NCBI GenBank assembly: GCA_018127085.1
Contig: CM030723.1
Location: 129,685 to 193,684 of the forward strand
From: Pneumocystis sp. 'macacae'
Lineage: Eukaryota; Ascomycota; Pneumocystomycetes; Pneumocystales; Pneumocystaceae
Length of the DNA stretch: 64,000 nt
Reading direction: 5' to 3'
Shown here: one piece after another, positions 34,157 to 47,622 of the stretch
Layout: every line of letters begins with the position of its first letter
Numbering within the stretch: the first letter of the stretch is position 1
Made by a program: the position numbers and the translations under genes
The notes under the pieces: generated by a model
Database searches by the model: none
What the model saw: only the letters and a program-made list of their open reading frames with translations
Told to the model about the DNA's origin: nothing

Positions 34157-37100
34157 TTACGAAATGGACGATACTCTACTTTGCACCTTTAAAGTTTCCC
34201 AACAATTTAAACTAGCAATTTTATCAATACCATCATCATCTGTATATGCATACAAGCACTCTCGATAATTATCATACAATTTCCGTATATTATTGCCAAG
34301 AATAACCTGAACTAACGCAGTTGTTTCCACATGACGAACTTCAATAAATGAATCTTCAAAAGCAAGAAGATATGGATAAAAAAGTGCTTAATATATAAAT
34401 TAACAAAAAAATTAAATCTTTATAAACTCACCAAAAGAATTAGGCAATCCTTCCCAAATAATCATCCAATTATGCTTAGTAGCCCATCCATTTTTGTCTA
34501 CAAAGAATGCCATTTCTACAAAAACCTCAATATATATATATCTATATCTTTAAATACCATCATAACAAAGTAAAAATTTTAAATTTAATCTATATATAGC
34601 AATAGGTTTTATATTTTCTTTACGAGTGACAAAGTCCAAAGAAGTATCCGCTGGATCAAGCAAAGATTGTGTTTCAAGATTCTCTAAATTTACAACCTCA
34701 AATCCTTATAATAATTTTAATAATAACTCTAATATAGTTCTAAAATCAAACCTTTCGATGACCCAACGCAAAGCTTATGCTTTAAAAAATGAACAGATGT
34801 AGATTCAGTTGGAATATAAAACTCCTATAAAAATTAATAAACATATATAAATAACAACAAATGAAATACTTTAAAAACTTTAAGAACATCATGACTTCCT
34901 TGTAACAAAAATTTAAATGGAACCTGTTTTTTTCCTCGAGAAATACCTTCAACTGGCTCCAATACTTTTATAGTTGAATTCAAAACAGAACTCTTAACAA
35001 CACAAATCAATAACTTTCCAAGACAAAGCCCAGATTTAAAAAAATTTGTATGACCAGCTATTTTTCTAGGCCGTTTATTTGCTAATGTTGTATCATTCAA
35101 ATCTAAAGACTCCATAGGATATGAATAAAGAGTCTTATCAGCAAGAACTAATAAAATAGAATATTCTTCAAGAACATCAACCTGAGTAACACCATTTATA
35201 GCAAGAACTCGAACAGGCGCAACTTTTACAGAAGAATATGGCTTACGATCTGATACATAAACCCCATTTTCAGTACCATAAATCAATTTTCGACCACCAT
35301 CTAGATAGATAATTAATATTTATGATAACAAAGAACATTACTAAACCATAGGGAACAACACATGCAACTTTATTCCCTCTCAAAAAGTATTTTTCACAAA
35401 TAACATGTTGCTTAAAAATACAACTTTTTTCCCTAAGATATCTTTGTTGAGATTCAATATGTTCAGTCCATTTTTTACGACTTATAGATGTAGTCGCAAA
35501 TAAAGTAATCATATAACCTCTACGGCCTAAATGAATAAATGTAATTGCATAACCTTTAGAATTGTCGTTTTTATGTAGTGTAGATTTTGATGTTCCATGA
35601 AGTAATAGAGAAGAAGATTTTTTTGCAACAGACGATCTTTCAGAAGGATCTTCTGAATGAGATATATTCAAAAGCTCAAGAGGTATAGGCTTAAATTATA
35701 AGCTAAATAATTTAAAAAAAAACAATCTTACTTTACGATAAACTTTATATTGCTCACGCTTCGTTATCTTGACCATCAAAAGCACATGGTCAAATAAGAA
35801 AACTTGAATATCGCTGCTAGAATCAGTAGCTGCACTAGATATATTTCTCTTTTTTAATGTCCCTTTAAAAATAAGACGACGATTCTCATCAGAAAGCTTC
35901 AAATCAACACTTTCACCAGACTTAAAAACCAATTGTTTATTTAATTGCATCAAATTAAATCGATTTTCAGCTCTTCCAGATTCAATATTTACTTTATTAA
36001 GGAACTCCTTGATAAGCTTGACAGCTTTCATAAGGTCTTCTTTATCCGGATTATCATCAGCTGTATTTTTAGCCACTGCCTCTAAAAGTAAAGGATATCG
36101 TGCAAGACGTGTAGTAGGCTTAGTAAGATAACCATTTAACTCAAGCTTTCGCGACTCTTTCAATCTTTCAGTCTCTTCAACAAATTTTGCAAAAACAAGA
36201 TTCTCTTTTTTTTCTTTTTCAAATTCATATTTTCCATGAAGTTGATTTGCACCATACCGAATAAATGGATCGAAACGAGGCAAGAATTCAAGGAATATGT
36301 CTCCAATACGGTAAACAATATCATTCTGTTGTTGCCTTTTAGTTAATGCTTCAGCTAATCGAGAATTAACAGCATAAACATCCATAGCATTAGAAAAAAC
36401 AGCTAAAATAAACTTTTCTTTACGATGTTCAGGTATCAAATTACCATTTCTTAAAGGCTTCATCCAAAACTAATGCAAATTAGACAATGTAAACATATTA
36501 TTTACAATTCACATCTCTGAGATACTCAAGATCTTTTACAAAATCCCTTTCAGTATAAATAACCTCAAATATTATTTCTTGTCTTTTCTTTTCTCGTCCA
36601 TCAAGACTATCAGCAACGTTTTTTGGCACGCTCTGAATCCACAACTTCTGTTGTTTATCAGTATCATCCAAACCATTCAAACTACAACGAGATTCTGCTC
36701 TTCTTAGAACAGGTAGAGATTTCAAGTTTAGGCGTGCCTGTTGCTCAAGACGCCGAGGGCATGCTATAGAATAACATAATTGATCCCTTGTACAAGTTGG
36801 AGAATAACATTCAGTAAGTAAAGTAAAAACGCCATTAGGTAAATCATCAGAATCATCCTGCGATATTCCCCGAGAAACATTTAAAGTATCTGGATTAGGA
36901 CATGGTAACACTAAATGATTATCTACTGATGAACAATTGCGATACGCGTCTTCAATATGCGTTTTAAATGAAATCTCAGAAGTTAAAGTCCTAGTTATAC
37001 TATGTAAAGTAGATTTGGCCTGAAAATTTGCATCAGTATCAGAAAATGACGATAAACACTCCTTAAACTGATACACTTCATTTGGAGAATCACGAAGACG

Positions 37101-38341
37101 ATGATCATAAGTTACATCATGAATAAATTTCTGAGCATCCAATGATCTTCCTAATAACAAAGCTAAATTACGATCCGTAGTCCTAATAATTTGGGAAATA
37201 ACATCTACAGCTTCACTTCCTACAAAAGCATCCTTGTATGTAAGACCATCTTTCAATTTATCACTTAATACAATTCGTTGTCGAAATGCTTCTGCAACAC
37301 GTGAGAGTAAAGCCGGATAAACTACAGGATAACGTTTCACCGTTCTTGCAGCAGTAGAAGATGCAATAGATTTAGAATGTTTCGGTTTATCATAAGAAGC
37401 AAAAGGCTCATTTCTAGGTATTAGTGCATTATATAATGATCGCATCCTACTATTAGTAGATGTACTATCAAATCTCTGATTAAAACACGCATTATAAGAT
37501 GTCCCTGAAAAAATAAACAAAAAAACACCAAAAACTCAAACTACCTTTGCTAAGTAAATTTTCTCCCTGAGAATCGTTTTTAAAAGCTTGATTCCGCAAA
37601 GAATCCTGATTCTTTGCACTCCTGAAACTATTAACATACAACATAAAATTTTTATATTTACCTAACAATCATACATGATTTTGGATGATGAGGAAGCAAT
37701 AAATAAGAATCATTTCCAGAATATCTAATACTTCTATCATCATTATGCATCCTTTCTTCAGAAGCATTCATGTTCTGTTTCAAAAACGTATCTAAATACG
37801 CTTCTGAAGCGTTCCAACTACCCTTTTCAGAAAGCTGACTGGAATCATGATATGAAGACAAATGATCAGTATATTCAAAAGATTGATCAGACGATAAGCT
37901 TTTTTGAGAACATAATGAAGACGAATGAAGACCATGCTTTAAAAAGGATGAAGAAGATATATGGGAACAATCACGATTCGGATCAATACTAGTTCTTGAA
38001 TTTAACGTATATATATTTGAAGGTAGCTGACTAAACTGCGCTATATGCTGGGATTCAGAAACCACCTCAGTACCGGTACAACAATTCTGATCAACATGTG
38101 TTTCTAAAGGATATGGATGAAATTGATCATTGCAGAACCCTCTATTATGATGTCCATTAGAAATGTTGTTGTCCTTAGAACTGAGTTTTAAAGATATATT
38201 CTCTTCCTGAATATATGCATCTGAAAAAGACACATTATCTCTAGAAATATCCTTCTTGGTGTTAAATACTGAATTACGATGATCCATATTTGATAATTCT
38301 AACCGTTTTACATACTGATCACTCATCTTAAACAAAGTCAA
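34157..38341 (-). CDS. Rho guanine nucleotide exchange factor, DEP-DH-PH-CNH (Rom2/Rgf type)
   Basis: Minus-strand gene with about nine exons. The serine-rich N-terminus (from 38341, or more likely ATG 38326, MSDQYVKRLEL) is followed by a DEP domain (LSDKLKDGLTYKDAFVGSEA, VTYDHRLRDSPNEVYQF). The DH domain is split by an intron: VIYTERDFVKDLEYLRD joined to FWMKPL, then RLARYPLLLEAVAKNT. A PH domain follows (FKGTLKKRN, IQVFLFDHVLLMVK) and then a citron homology domain (KLIYGTENGVYVSD, LCVGSSKGFEVVNLE, FALFYPYLLAFEDSFIEVRH). This order defines fungal Rho1 GEFs (S. cerevisiae Rom1/2, S. pombe Rgf1-3), which activate Rho1 at the cell wall and hence glucan synthase and Pkc1. Which Rgf paralogue it matches cannot be told. 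The stop is at 34159-34157. Confidence 0.88.
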
Positions 38342-39451
38342 TATAAAAAGATTTTAAATTCCCTTTTTATAAAAAAAAACATGAAAACATATAATATAAA
38401 AGCTTTTTTTACCACTATTATCCCAATTTTTTCCTAATACTTATTTTATTCTCCTTCCTTTAAAAATCTTTTCTAATATTTTTTTCCAGTAAAAACACCA
38501 AAACTCGACAAAAACTTCAAACACTTTACCAAAGAATCTTTGTATTTACTTCTGTTTCCAAAAATTCCTTTTATATATACTCTTTTTACAATTCTATTAA
38601 TTCCTTTTTTTCTCGTTATAACTTTTGTTTGCAACGATTACGCCAAAAATTATTCTCAATACATTAAAATAATTTATATAAGAGTATAGAAAATTACAAA
38701 ATAGCTGTAAATACATGTAGATAAAAATATAAAATAGTTTTAAATAGATTGACTATATACTATATAAAATTATTTATTTAAATAAAATAGCGAAAAAAAT
38801 AAAAAAAAAAACCGTAATTTAACCTTTCCTCATGCAAACAAAAATATTACTTTTGAAAAATAGTTTGAGATAAGTTTACATCATAATACCTGCAATTTAT
38901 AATTAAATATTATATAAAACTATTTTTTTAACTGTATATACAATTAAATATATTTAATTTTAAAATACAACTTAAAAAATAATATAAAAATATCTTCAAT
39001 CATAAAATAATTCATTTAATTGAATCAATATTTAATAATTAAAAATTTTTTCTAGTATAAAAAGTTATACAATACTAATAGAAAACAAATCCAATCAACA
39101 TATAAAATCATCCTTACATAATTATTTATAACTCTATAAGTATAACACATCCTATAAAATAATCAGAAACTTTAAAAAAATTATTAAATGTACAAAAATT
39201 GTTAAAATATATCAATTCCATTAAAAACAATTATAAATAAAAACAAAAATACGAAATAATATAAAGATAGAAAACATAAAAAAATATAAAGAAGTATCAA
39301 AAATAGTTTATATAATTATAGTTCTGTAACTTAACATTCTAAACTTGATTTATAAGTATATATGATGTGTCCCAGGGTGATCAAAATCATACTCCATGCT
39401 TAAACCTCCTTTTGGAACTAACAATAAGAAAAGAGAATTGTGGAACACAAA
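38342..39451. promoter_or_regulatory. Divergent promoter and UTR region, Rho GEF and Och1-like gene
   Basis: About 1.1 kb between two outward genes. From 38400 to 38650 the plus strand is pyrimidine-rich (purine-rich on the GEF sense strand) and less A/T-biased than normal, which fits a long GEF 5' UTR. A second less AT-rich patch at 39340-39430, just upstream of the och1-like ATG, may be its 5' UTR. No defined site recognised. Confidence 0.45.
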
Positions 39452-40604
39452 ATGCTAAAAATTAGGAGATATTCAACACTTATATCTCTTATACTTTCGC
39501 TGTCTCTATTTATCATATTTTTTCTTTGTTCAACAAATACAAATTATACAAGATACTCAAAATTATCACCAGAAGCTTTTATAGATATAAAAAAACAAAA
39601 GAAAAGGGACTATTATACAGGAAAATTGGAACATACAAGGTTTTCACTCGAGTCTCGTATTGCTATGTTTTCTACTGAAACTTTTGAAGACATACCACGA
39701 ACTCTTTATGAACATTTGGCATTTCAATTTCCCTATAAAAAAGAAGGAAGATTTCCAGATTATATTTGGCAATTTTGGAAGTATGAGCCTTCTGAGCAAA
39801 AGTTTGATTCAAGACTTCGTTCATTGAAAGCCAGTTGGACAAAATATCATAATAACAGCATTCATACGGTAAACTATTTGTAAATGCTTTTTACATATTG
39901 AGTTTTTATATAAGATAGTCAAAGAAGAATACGGATATCATCTTGTAAGACATCTATATTTGTCTATTCCCGATATTATAAAAGCATATGATACACTTTC
40001 AACATCCAGTCTTAAAACTAAATTTTTTAGCTATCTCATTCTTTTCGCAAGAGGTGGTATTTACAGCGATATTAATACAGAAATGTTGCTTCCCGCATCT
40101 AAATGGATATCAAAATCAATACAACTTTCTTCTATAGGTCTCATTATAGGAATAGAAATTAACACAATCAATCATCCAAATTCAGCGCAAAATCATTCTA
40201 ATTTTTTACAATTTGGTACAGGAACTATTATGGCAAAACCAGGACATCCAGTTCTTCGAGAAATTATCGTAAATATAACTCAAGAAGTTCTAAAAAAAAA
40301 ACAAAAAAACCTTAGCAAAAATGATTTAAGATTTGAAAAATTTACAAATTGTGAATTATGGACAAATGTTATCTTTGATTACTTGTCTTATCCATACCTT
40401 ATCAACTCTTCTACGATTGAAAATACAAACATTTCTTATACTTACTTATCAAAAATTAATAAAGAAAAAACTATAAAAGACATTGTTATTTTACCAATTA
40501 CTAGTTTTTCTCTTAATAAAAGATACATATCAAGTAAAACTTTAGAAAATCCACAAGCAATACTCAGGCATAAATTTAAAGATATCATAGAACTTAACAG
40601 TTAA
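39452..40604 (+). CDS. och1: Och1-like GT32 family glycosyltransferase, active site altered
   Basis: Two exons (39452-39868, 39915-40604) give 368 aa. The acceptor at 39914 was chosen because the next AG breaks the frame. A short cytoplasmic tail and one hydrophobic helix (about residues 10-30) mark a type II Golgi protein. The GT32 fold is seen in PDYIWQFWKYEP, LKASWTKYHNNS, LSIPDIIKAYDTL, YLILFARGGIYSDINTEMLL and NFLQFGTGTIMAKPGHPVL. Och1 starts the outer N-glycan chain with an alpha-1,6-mannose. Here the DXD metal/sugar-nucleotide motif reads D191-I-N193, and the upstream KxDxxRY motif reads KTKFFSY, so several usually invariant residues are changed. Activity is doubtful. The more upstream GTG at 39440 is not a eukaryotic start. 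Confidence 0.8.
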
Positions 40605-42701
40605 GCATGCTAAAACGCTCCATAAATCATTAATATTGCGGAATATATACACCCATCTTATTAAAATTTGTAGTTTACTGAACTTTATATGGTTAAATGA
40701 GACAATTCTTATACAATTTAATACATTAGGACAAGTTTTTGAATACTTTTCTAGGTATTTTAAATAATATCTCTTATTTGAACTTATATACTTTTAACAT
40801 CATCCAAAACAAAAGATTCATTAGAATTACTTACTAAATATACCAGTTAATAATTCCAAATATAGAATCATATTATTAATATTTAGAAATTTTGTAACAT
40901 TTATCATCAATAATTAAATTATTCAAAGTCCTATAAACTACACATTTGAATCATTGAAAAATTTAAAATTATATAGATTGTATTTTATATATCTTAATAT
41001 ATTTCTGATATTTAACACATAAACCCAAAACATTTATAACAATCATAAAAATCAACTAAAAATTAGTCTCAAAATTTGATCAAAACCAAAAATTAACATA
41101 AAAATATAAACAAAAAATATTAACTAAATTAATTTGTATAATACATATTATTTCTTTCAATTATTTTCTTAGATTTCTTTCCAAATAATTATGTAAATAC
41201 TAACAAAAATAACCGCGAAAATATCTAGTATTTAAAACATCAAATACATTACAATTTGCAGTCATGTACAAATACGAAATTACTGCCCTTAAAAATAAAA
41301 AAATTAAAAAATTTGCATTGATAATAGAATTTATACAAAATATTTACTGAAAACATAAAATTTATTTTGTTTATAATATTTAAACTTTTATATCTTAATT
41401 TTCAAATAATATTACCCAAGTGTAAAAGATATTTCAAAAATATTTACACAAATATGTAAATTAACAATAAAACTACAAAAATAATTACAGATAAATGGTA
41501 AATGGTAAATGGTAAATAAGTAAATAAATAAATAAATAAATAAATAAAATAAATAAATATGTAATATAATTTTAATAAAAATACTTTTTATTTAAAATAT
41601 AATATTTTTCTTAAAAATACAAAATATATAATAATAAACATTAATTTAAAAACAAAATTACTCCATAATTTTAATTTTAAAATTATCATTAATTATACCA
41701 AAGAAAACAATTTTCAATCATAAAATAAATAGTAATATAATCATTTTAATTACTTATTTATAATATATAAAAAATATATATGCCTTAAAGAGAATTATGA
41801 TTCTATAATTATGCTCAATATACCATCTTTATTTACTACTACTAATCTACAAAACTTAAATATATTAAAATTAAATATGTTAAAATATTTCTAAAGCTCA
41901 TTTTTATTCTAAACAATAAATATAATCTCAAAAAAGTTATTTCTAAGAAATATAATTGAAAATAACAAAATTTATGAAAAGTATACTAACTATTATATTT
42001 AACAAGTTTGAAAATAATATTAATATCAATAATATCTATAAACTTAAAAGAACATCACTAAAAAAATTAGAATTAAAAAAATCTACATTATTTAAAAATA
42101 AACCAAAAAAAACATAAATTTAATATTATATAGAAATTACACATTACTAATATTTGATATTTAAATGGTTATCTTATTTCTGTTAATAAATAAGTATATA
42201 ATAATTATATAATTAAATATTTTATTAAATGATTAAAAATATATATTTACTAGTTTATGTAATCAATATATTTTTAATCCTTTAATATAAAAACACAAAT
42301 CTAAATACTTATTCGTTATAATATATAGTTATCACGAAGATTAGAAATATTATACTTTTAATTATTTAAAATTCTATAATTTATTGAAATAAAAATTATT
42401 TTTCAAATAATTCAAACATTATAAATTTAAGTCAATTATTTTTATTAATAAAAAAACTTTGATAACATTATTTTCTACAAAATATAATAATAAATATATT
42501 TTAAAATAACATAAAAAATAACTTAAAATAAATTTACACATCCTTAGAAATATCAACTTTGATAAAAATATAGTCATATAAAAACAATAATTTCAAAGTC
42601 TAATTATTATCTAATAATATATAAAAATATTTTTTTATAAAACCATAATTTAAAATATATACCAATGTGTCTTAAACAAATATATTTAATTAATTTCATA
42701 A
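40605..42701. other. 2.1-kb gene-free AT-rich region between convergent genes
   Basis: No reading frame or RNA gene that I can support. It contains the small tandem repeat listed separately and otherwise poly-A/T-rich sequence. Both flanking genes end into it. Confidence 0.6.
41491..41560. repeat. Tandem repeat: AAATGGT units followed by (AAAT)n
   Basis: Three copies of a 7-nt TAAATGG unit run directly into about ten copies of a 4-nt AAAT unit, one of them imperfect. This is a simple microsatellite, likely length-variable between isolates. No function is implied. Confidence 0.85.
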
Positions 42702-44632
42702 TCATCCATTTAATGCATTTAATGCATTTTCTATATCGCTCATCATTTCTATTACCTTTTCTTCTTGCCATTGTTGAGCTATAACTTGGACACCCACAGG
42801 AAGTCCGTGCATTTTATCAGGATCATATAGTGGTTGAGATGATTGATATAATTTTTGATGCATTAGTCCATCCCATTTTTTATATTCATCAGATAACACA
42901 TCCATTGTACGATCTACACGTGTAACAGGTAAAGAACCAACTGAATAATTTAATAAATTATATATAAAAGTTGAAGCAGCAATAGCAGAAACACTCATTG
43001 TTCCATTATGAGGTAATGCTGGAAGCGGATTAGTAGGAGCAATTATACCATCAAGTTTATATTCATCCCAAATTTTAAACCATTCTTTACGATAAAGATT
43101 ACGCCTATAAACAAGATGACAATATTCTATAGTTTTTTTTCTTCCTACTGCTTTAAATACCATAGAAAATTTCGGATCACGAACAATATTTTCTATTATA
43201 TATCCAATAGCACATTTCAAAAAATAAGGAATCCAAGAAGCCAAGATTGGTAGCCAAATATTCTTTTCCATTGGATCTTTTTTAACAAAATCATAAACTC
43301 TTTTATAACCATCACTGGATGTTAAACCTTTTAAATTAGACAGGATATTAGAAGATATTAAATACCAATAAATATTTCAACAGCATCGAAAGAACTAGGA
43401 GGACGTATTTCAATAACTTTATGACCAAAAGCTTTTAGAGAATCAATTACCATACGAACCGCTCTACGACAAGCAGGAGACGTTAAAGTAAACTCGTCTA
43501 AAACAAATAAATACAATAGCTTCCATTCATTCTTCATTTACCCTCAAAATAATATCCGAATACTTTAAAGTTGTTTGTTGATCGCAATGACTCTCTCCAT
43601 GGCAAAGGTATACATGAAAAATCATACAATTCAGGCTCAGAACTCAACACAACCTAATTAAATGTCTGAGAATGCTTTTTATTTTAAGTCATTATACTTT
43701 AGTAATAAATTTCAAATCCAAAACAGATCTTGCCATAGGACCAGTAACAACACGAACCCCTTCAAAACCCTCAACAATAGCAAAATGTCCTGCTAAAGGA
43801 AACCTATCAGATGAAGGCTTTAAAGCATAAACACCTAAAATTTTAATATATTTTCCATCCATAACACGTCATACCACAATAATGTGCAGGAATCCTCAAA
43901 CTTCCTCCAATATCACTTCCAAAACCCAAGGCAGACGAATTAGAAGCAAGAGATACAGCTTCACCACCAGAACTACCACCACATGTATACGAAGCAGAAA
44001 ATGGATTAGAAGTTCTGCCAAAAATAGGATTAGAACATTCAAACGCAAAAAGCGTCTGAGGAACATTTGTTTTAAAAAGAATCACAGCACCCATATCTTT
44101 TATCATTTTTACAAGTGAAGAATCTTTCAAAGACGGCTTACAAGCAAACATTGACATTCCTAATGATGAATCATATCCACTTATATTATACGTATCTTTA
44201 AATGAGACAGGAACACCTAAATAATCATAAAAAAACAAAAAAAAATATTACAATACCATGAAGAGGACCCCTTGGAGGTTTTCCATTTGCCAATTCTTCA
44301 TCCAAAAGTGTAGCTTGCTCAATCGCCTCAACAAAAAACACTAAAACCATCATAACTTATTCATTTATAAATTAAACAGATCTACCTTCAGTCATAAAGT
44401 TATTTTTCTCATTGCTTCGAATAGCACTTCGTATATAGGCCTTAACAACATTGGTTGCAGTCCATCTGGGTTCTTTTCTTGCTATTTTTTTTGCAATAGT
44501 TTCAGCAGATGCAGAAAGAAATTCTTCATCACCATCAACCGGACAACTCGAACCTACCAATATCAAAGCCTTTCGGATCGCAATTTTCCTTTGTTTTTGT
44601 TTAATCTTCTTCAAATTCTTGAAAGAAACCAT
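42702..44632 (-). CDS. Amidase signature family hydrolase (fungal acetamidase/FAAH-like)
   Basis: Five or more exons on the minus strand, from ATG 44632. The N-terminus VVKAYIRSAIRSNEKNN is the helix before the amidase core. The catalytic triad is visible: Lys in VPVSFKDTYN (about 44210), cis-Ser in CGGSSGGEAVSLA (about 43980) and nucleophile Ser in FGSDIGGSLRIPAHY (about 43900). The end reads APTNPLPALPHNG, HGLPVGVQVIAQQWQEEKV, as in fungal amidases of about 540-570 residues. The enzyme hydrolyses an amide to an acid and ammonia; the substrate cannot be told from sequence. It is likely cytosolic, with no signal peptide. It is divergent from the ABC-F gene. Confidence 0.85.
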
Positions 44633-45116
44633 TTAATTATAAACTTTATCTTCTAAAATAAACGTCGTTAAGAATTTGATCAATAATTATAGTTAAACGA
44701 AATCATCTAAAAAGCTAGAATAAAGTTTAAAGATAAAAAAGATATCTGAGATACATTCTAAACATTCATATAATTTGTTTAAATATAAATGTATAAAAAT
44801 CGTAAGAATAATATATTTTTATAATTTTTTTTTTATTAAAAATTAAAAAAAAAAATATTTTTAATCTTAAAAGAATATATTTAACGTCTATTTTAAAGAT
44901 ATTTGCATTATATATTATCCTAAAAACATAAAAACATTTATTTAAATCAAAAATTCATTTAAAAAAATAAAATATAAAACTTACCGACCCTAAAACCAAT
45001 CCATAAAATCACAATTTTAACAATTTTTTTCTATAAAAAATATATTTCATTAAACAAGAGAAATGAATAATACTAATTTATTAAAATAGTTTCATTATTT
45101 AATTTAATCCAAACAA
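44633..45116. promoter_or_regulatory. Divergent promoter region, amidase and ABC-F gene
   Basis: About 480 bp between two genes read outward. AT-rich with long A and T tracts; no defined element recognised. Confidence 0.5.
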
Positions 45117-47622
45117 ATGAGAAAAAATAAAGAAAAACAAGATTATAGTGAAATAAAACGTGCATCAATAAAGAAAATGAACACAAAACCAAGTCATGTA
45201 GAAAAAGAAATCCATATAATATCATCTAATTATAAAGAAAAAAAGTCGAACTCTAAAGGAAATAAAAAAGTATATAATTTTGATTCCAATGAAGATAGTC
45301 AATATAATATTAATTTGGAATCATTGCAAGACATAAATAATTATTTAAGTGATTCAGGACATCAGAAAGAAAATCAAACATTGGAACATAACACATTTGA
45401 TTTACTGGATGATGAGTTTAATAAAAAAGAGGAAAAAAACGAAAAAAATATTTCAAAATCAATAAATCGAAAAAATGCTTATTTAACAAACATTCAAGAT
45501 AAAGATATATCAGAAAGCCCTAAAAATGTCTCAATAGAAAATTCTATAACTCAAGATGAACAATCAAAACAGAAAATAACCATAAAAAAAAAAAAAAATA
45601 AAGAACCAAATGAAAAAAAAAAAAAAGAAAAGTATAACCAATTGGATTATGAAATACATATTTCTTACATTTTTTCAGTAGTTTAGAAATAAAAGAAAAA
45701 ACTATCGAAGCAGGAATAATAAAAAATAAACTAAATGAAGAAAATAATGAAATTCCTCCAGTTTATTCATATGCATCAGGATCTTTAACAAATAAGGAAA
45801 GTGCTCGTATAAAAGAGGCAATAGCAGTTGCAGGAAATTTGGTGTCTCCATTGAATTCAAAAAATCTTCAAGTTGATAAAGTAACAATACAGGCATATGG
45901 GAAATTACTTATAAAAGAAAGCGAAATAAATTTAATTAATGGGAGAAGATATGGATTAATTGCGCCTAATGGGGTATGAAAAGATATCTAGAATGCATGC
46001 ATTGATCTTCTTTTAGAGTGGAAAATCTACACTTATGCATGCAATTGCATCTAATCTTATTCCAAGACCACAAACTCTTGATGTTTATTTACTAGACAAA
46101 GAGTATACGCCTCAAGAAATGACATCAATAGATGCTTTGTTAGATATTAATAAGCATGAAACTAGATGCTTAGAAGAAGAATTAATAGAGCTTTTAGATG
46201 ATCCTGACAAAAATTCTATAAGAATCAATTCTATTGAGCAAAGAATGACTGAATTGGAAATAGGAAGATGTGAACATAGAGCTAGAAATATTTTAGAAGG
46301 CCTTGGATTTAATGAAGAAATGATGCTTCAAAAAACATGTGATTTAAGTGGTGGATGGAGAATGAGAATATCCTTAGCACGCATATTATTTGTTAAACCA
46401 ACGTTGATTCTACTTGATGAGCCTACTAACCATCTTGACTTTGAAGCTATTGCATGGCTAGAAGATTACCTTCTTCATGAACTAAATGGTCATACTCTCC
46501 TAATGACATCTCATTCTCAAGATACATTAAATGAAATTTGTACAGACATAATACACCTTTATAATAAGCATCTGGATTATTATTCAGGAAACTATGATAC
46601 ATTCAAAAAAATAAGAAAAGAAAAAGATATACAAATTATGAAAAAAACAAAAACAAAGGAAAACAAAATGGAAATTTTACAAAAAAAATTAAATATGACA
46701 GGAAGTAAACAACAACAACAAGCAAAAAGTAAACTTGTTGCGCTGGAGAAAAAAATAGAAAAAGATAAGGAAAAAAATAAAATATTAAATGAAGATATTG
46801 TCAAAGAAAAAGAATTAGTTCTCAGATTTGAAAATTGCAATGGAGGAATACCATCACCTGTTATAAAATTTAGAGATGTTTCGTTTGGATTTCCAAACAA
46901 GCCTCTTCTTTTTAAAAATCTTAATTTTGGAATTAATCTTAATTCTAAAATTGCTTTAGTCGGCTCCAATGGTACAGGAAAAACAACATTAATTCGTCTT
47001 TTAATGGGAAATCTCCAAGCTGTATCAGGTGATATAACTCGTCATCATCATTTGCGTATTGCTCAGTTTCATCAACATATGGACGATCAACTAAATTTAG
47101 ACATTTCTGCGGTACATTGGCTACACAAAATATCGCCAGAGCGTTCAGAAGGCGCTATGAGGGGGTTTTTAGGAAGATATGGACTTACAGGAAAAAGTCA
47201 AATTATACCTATGAAACAATTAAGTGATGGACAACGAAGAAGGGTTTTATTTGCATTTTTAGGACTAAAAAATCCCCATATAATCATGTTTGATGAACCT
47301 ACAAATGCGTAAGTTCTTAATAGTTTCAAAAAAGTTAATCTAAATGAGACTAGATTAGATATTAATACAATTGATGCCCTCTGTATAGCTATCAATAATT
47401 TTGATGGAGGAGCTATTATAGTTTCACATGTAAATATATTTACTTTTTTACTTCTAATTATAATAAATTTAGGATTTTATGCTGATTAATAGAGTAGCCA
47501 CTGAAATATGGGTTGTCGAGAACGGTGAAATCCATGTATGGGATGGAAGTATAAAAGAGTATAAAGAGAAACTAAAAAAAAAATTCCAAGAAAAAAGAGA
47601 AGAAACTAACTTATTTGCTTAA
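45117..47622 (+). CDS. ABC-F ATPase, ABCF1/Gcn20-like
   Basis: Five exons. A lysine/glutamate/serine-rich N-terminus of about 165 residues precedes two nucleotide-binding domains. NBD1: INGRRYGLIAPNG joined to SGKSTLMH (Walker A), LSGGWRMRISLARI (signature), LLDEPTNHLDFEAIAWLE (Walker B). A charged coiled linker follows (KKLNMTGSKQQQQAKS). NBD2: ALVGSNGTGKTTLIRLLMG, LSDGQRRRVLFAF, IIMFDEPTNALDINTIDAL. The protein ends FQEKREETNLFA. CTDIIHLYNKHLDYYSGNYDTFKK is close to ABCF1. ABC-F proteins have no membrane domain and work on ribosomes; ABCF1 and Gcn20 relatives link to translation initiation or ribosome assembly. The second signature is LSDGQ, not LSGGQ. It might instead be another ABC-F paralogue. 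Confidence 0.82.

Noticed and set aside
39340..39430. Possible C/D snoRNA (TGATGT-like box, GC-richer patch)
   Set aside because: No proper C and D box pair with flanking stem; a 5' UTR of the adjacent gene explains it as well.
39440..39451. Upstream GTG start giving four extra residues to the Och1-like protein
   Set aside because: Nuclear fungal genes start at ATG; the first ATG in frame is 39452, directly before the cytoplasmic tail and membrane helix.
46592..46969. 125-codon open frame on the minus strand
   Set aside because: Antisense to the well-supported ABC-F linker and NBD2; its phenylalanine/serine-rich composition is the mirror of the lysine/glutamate-rich sense strand.
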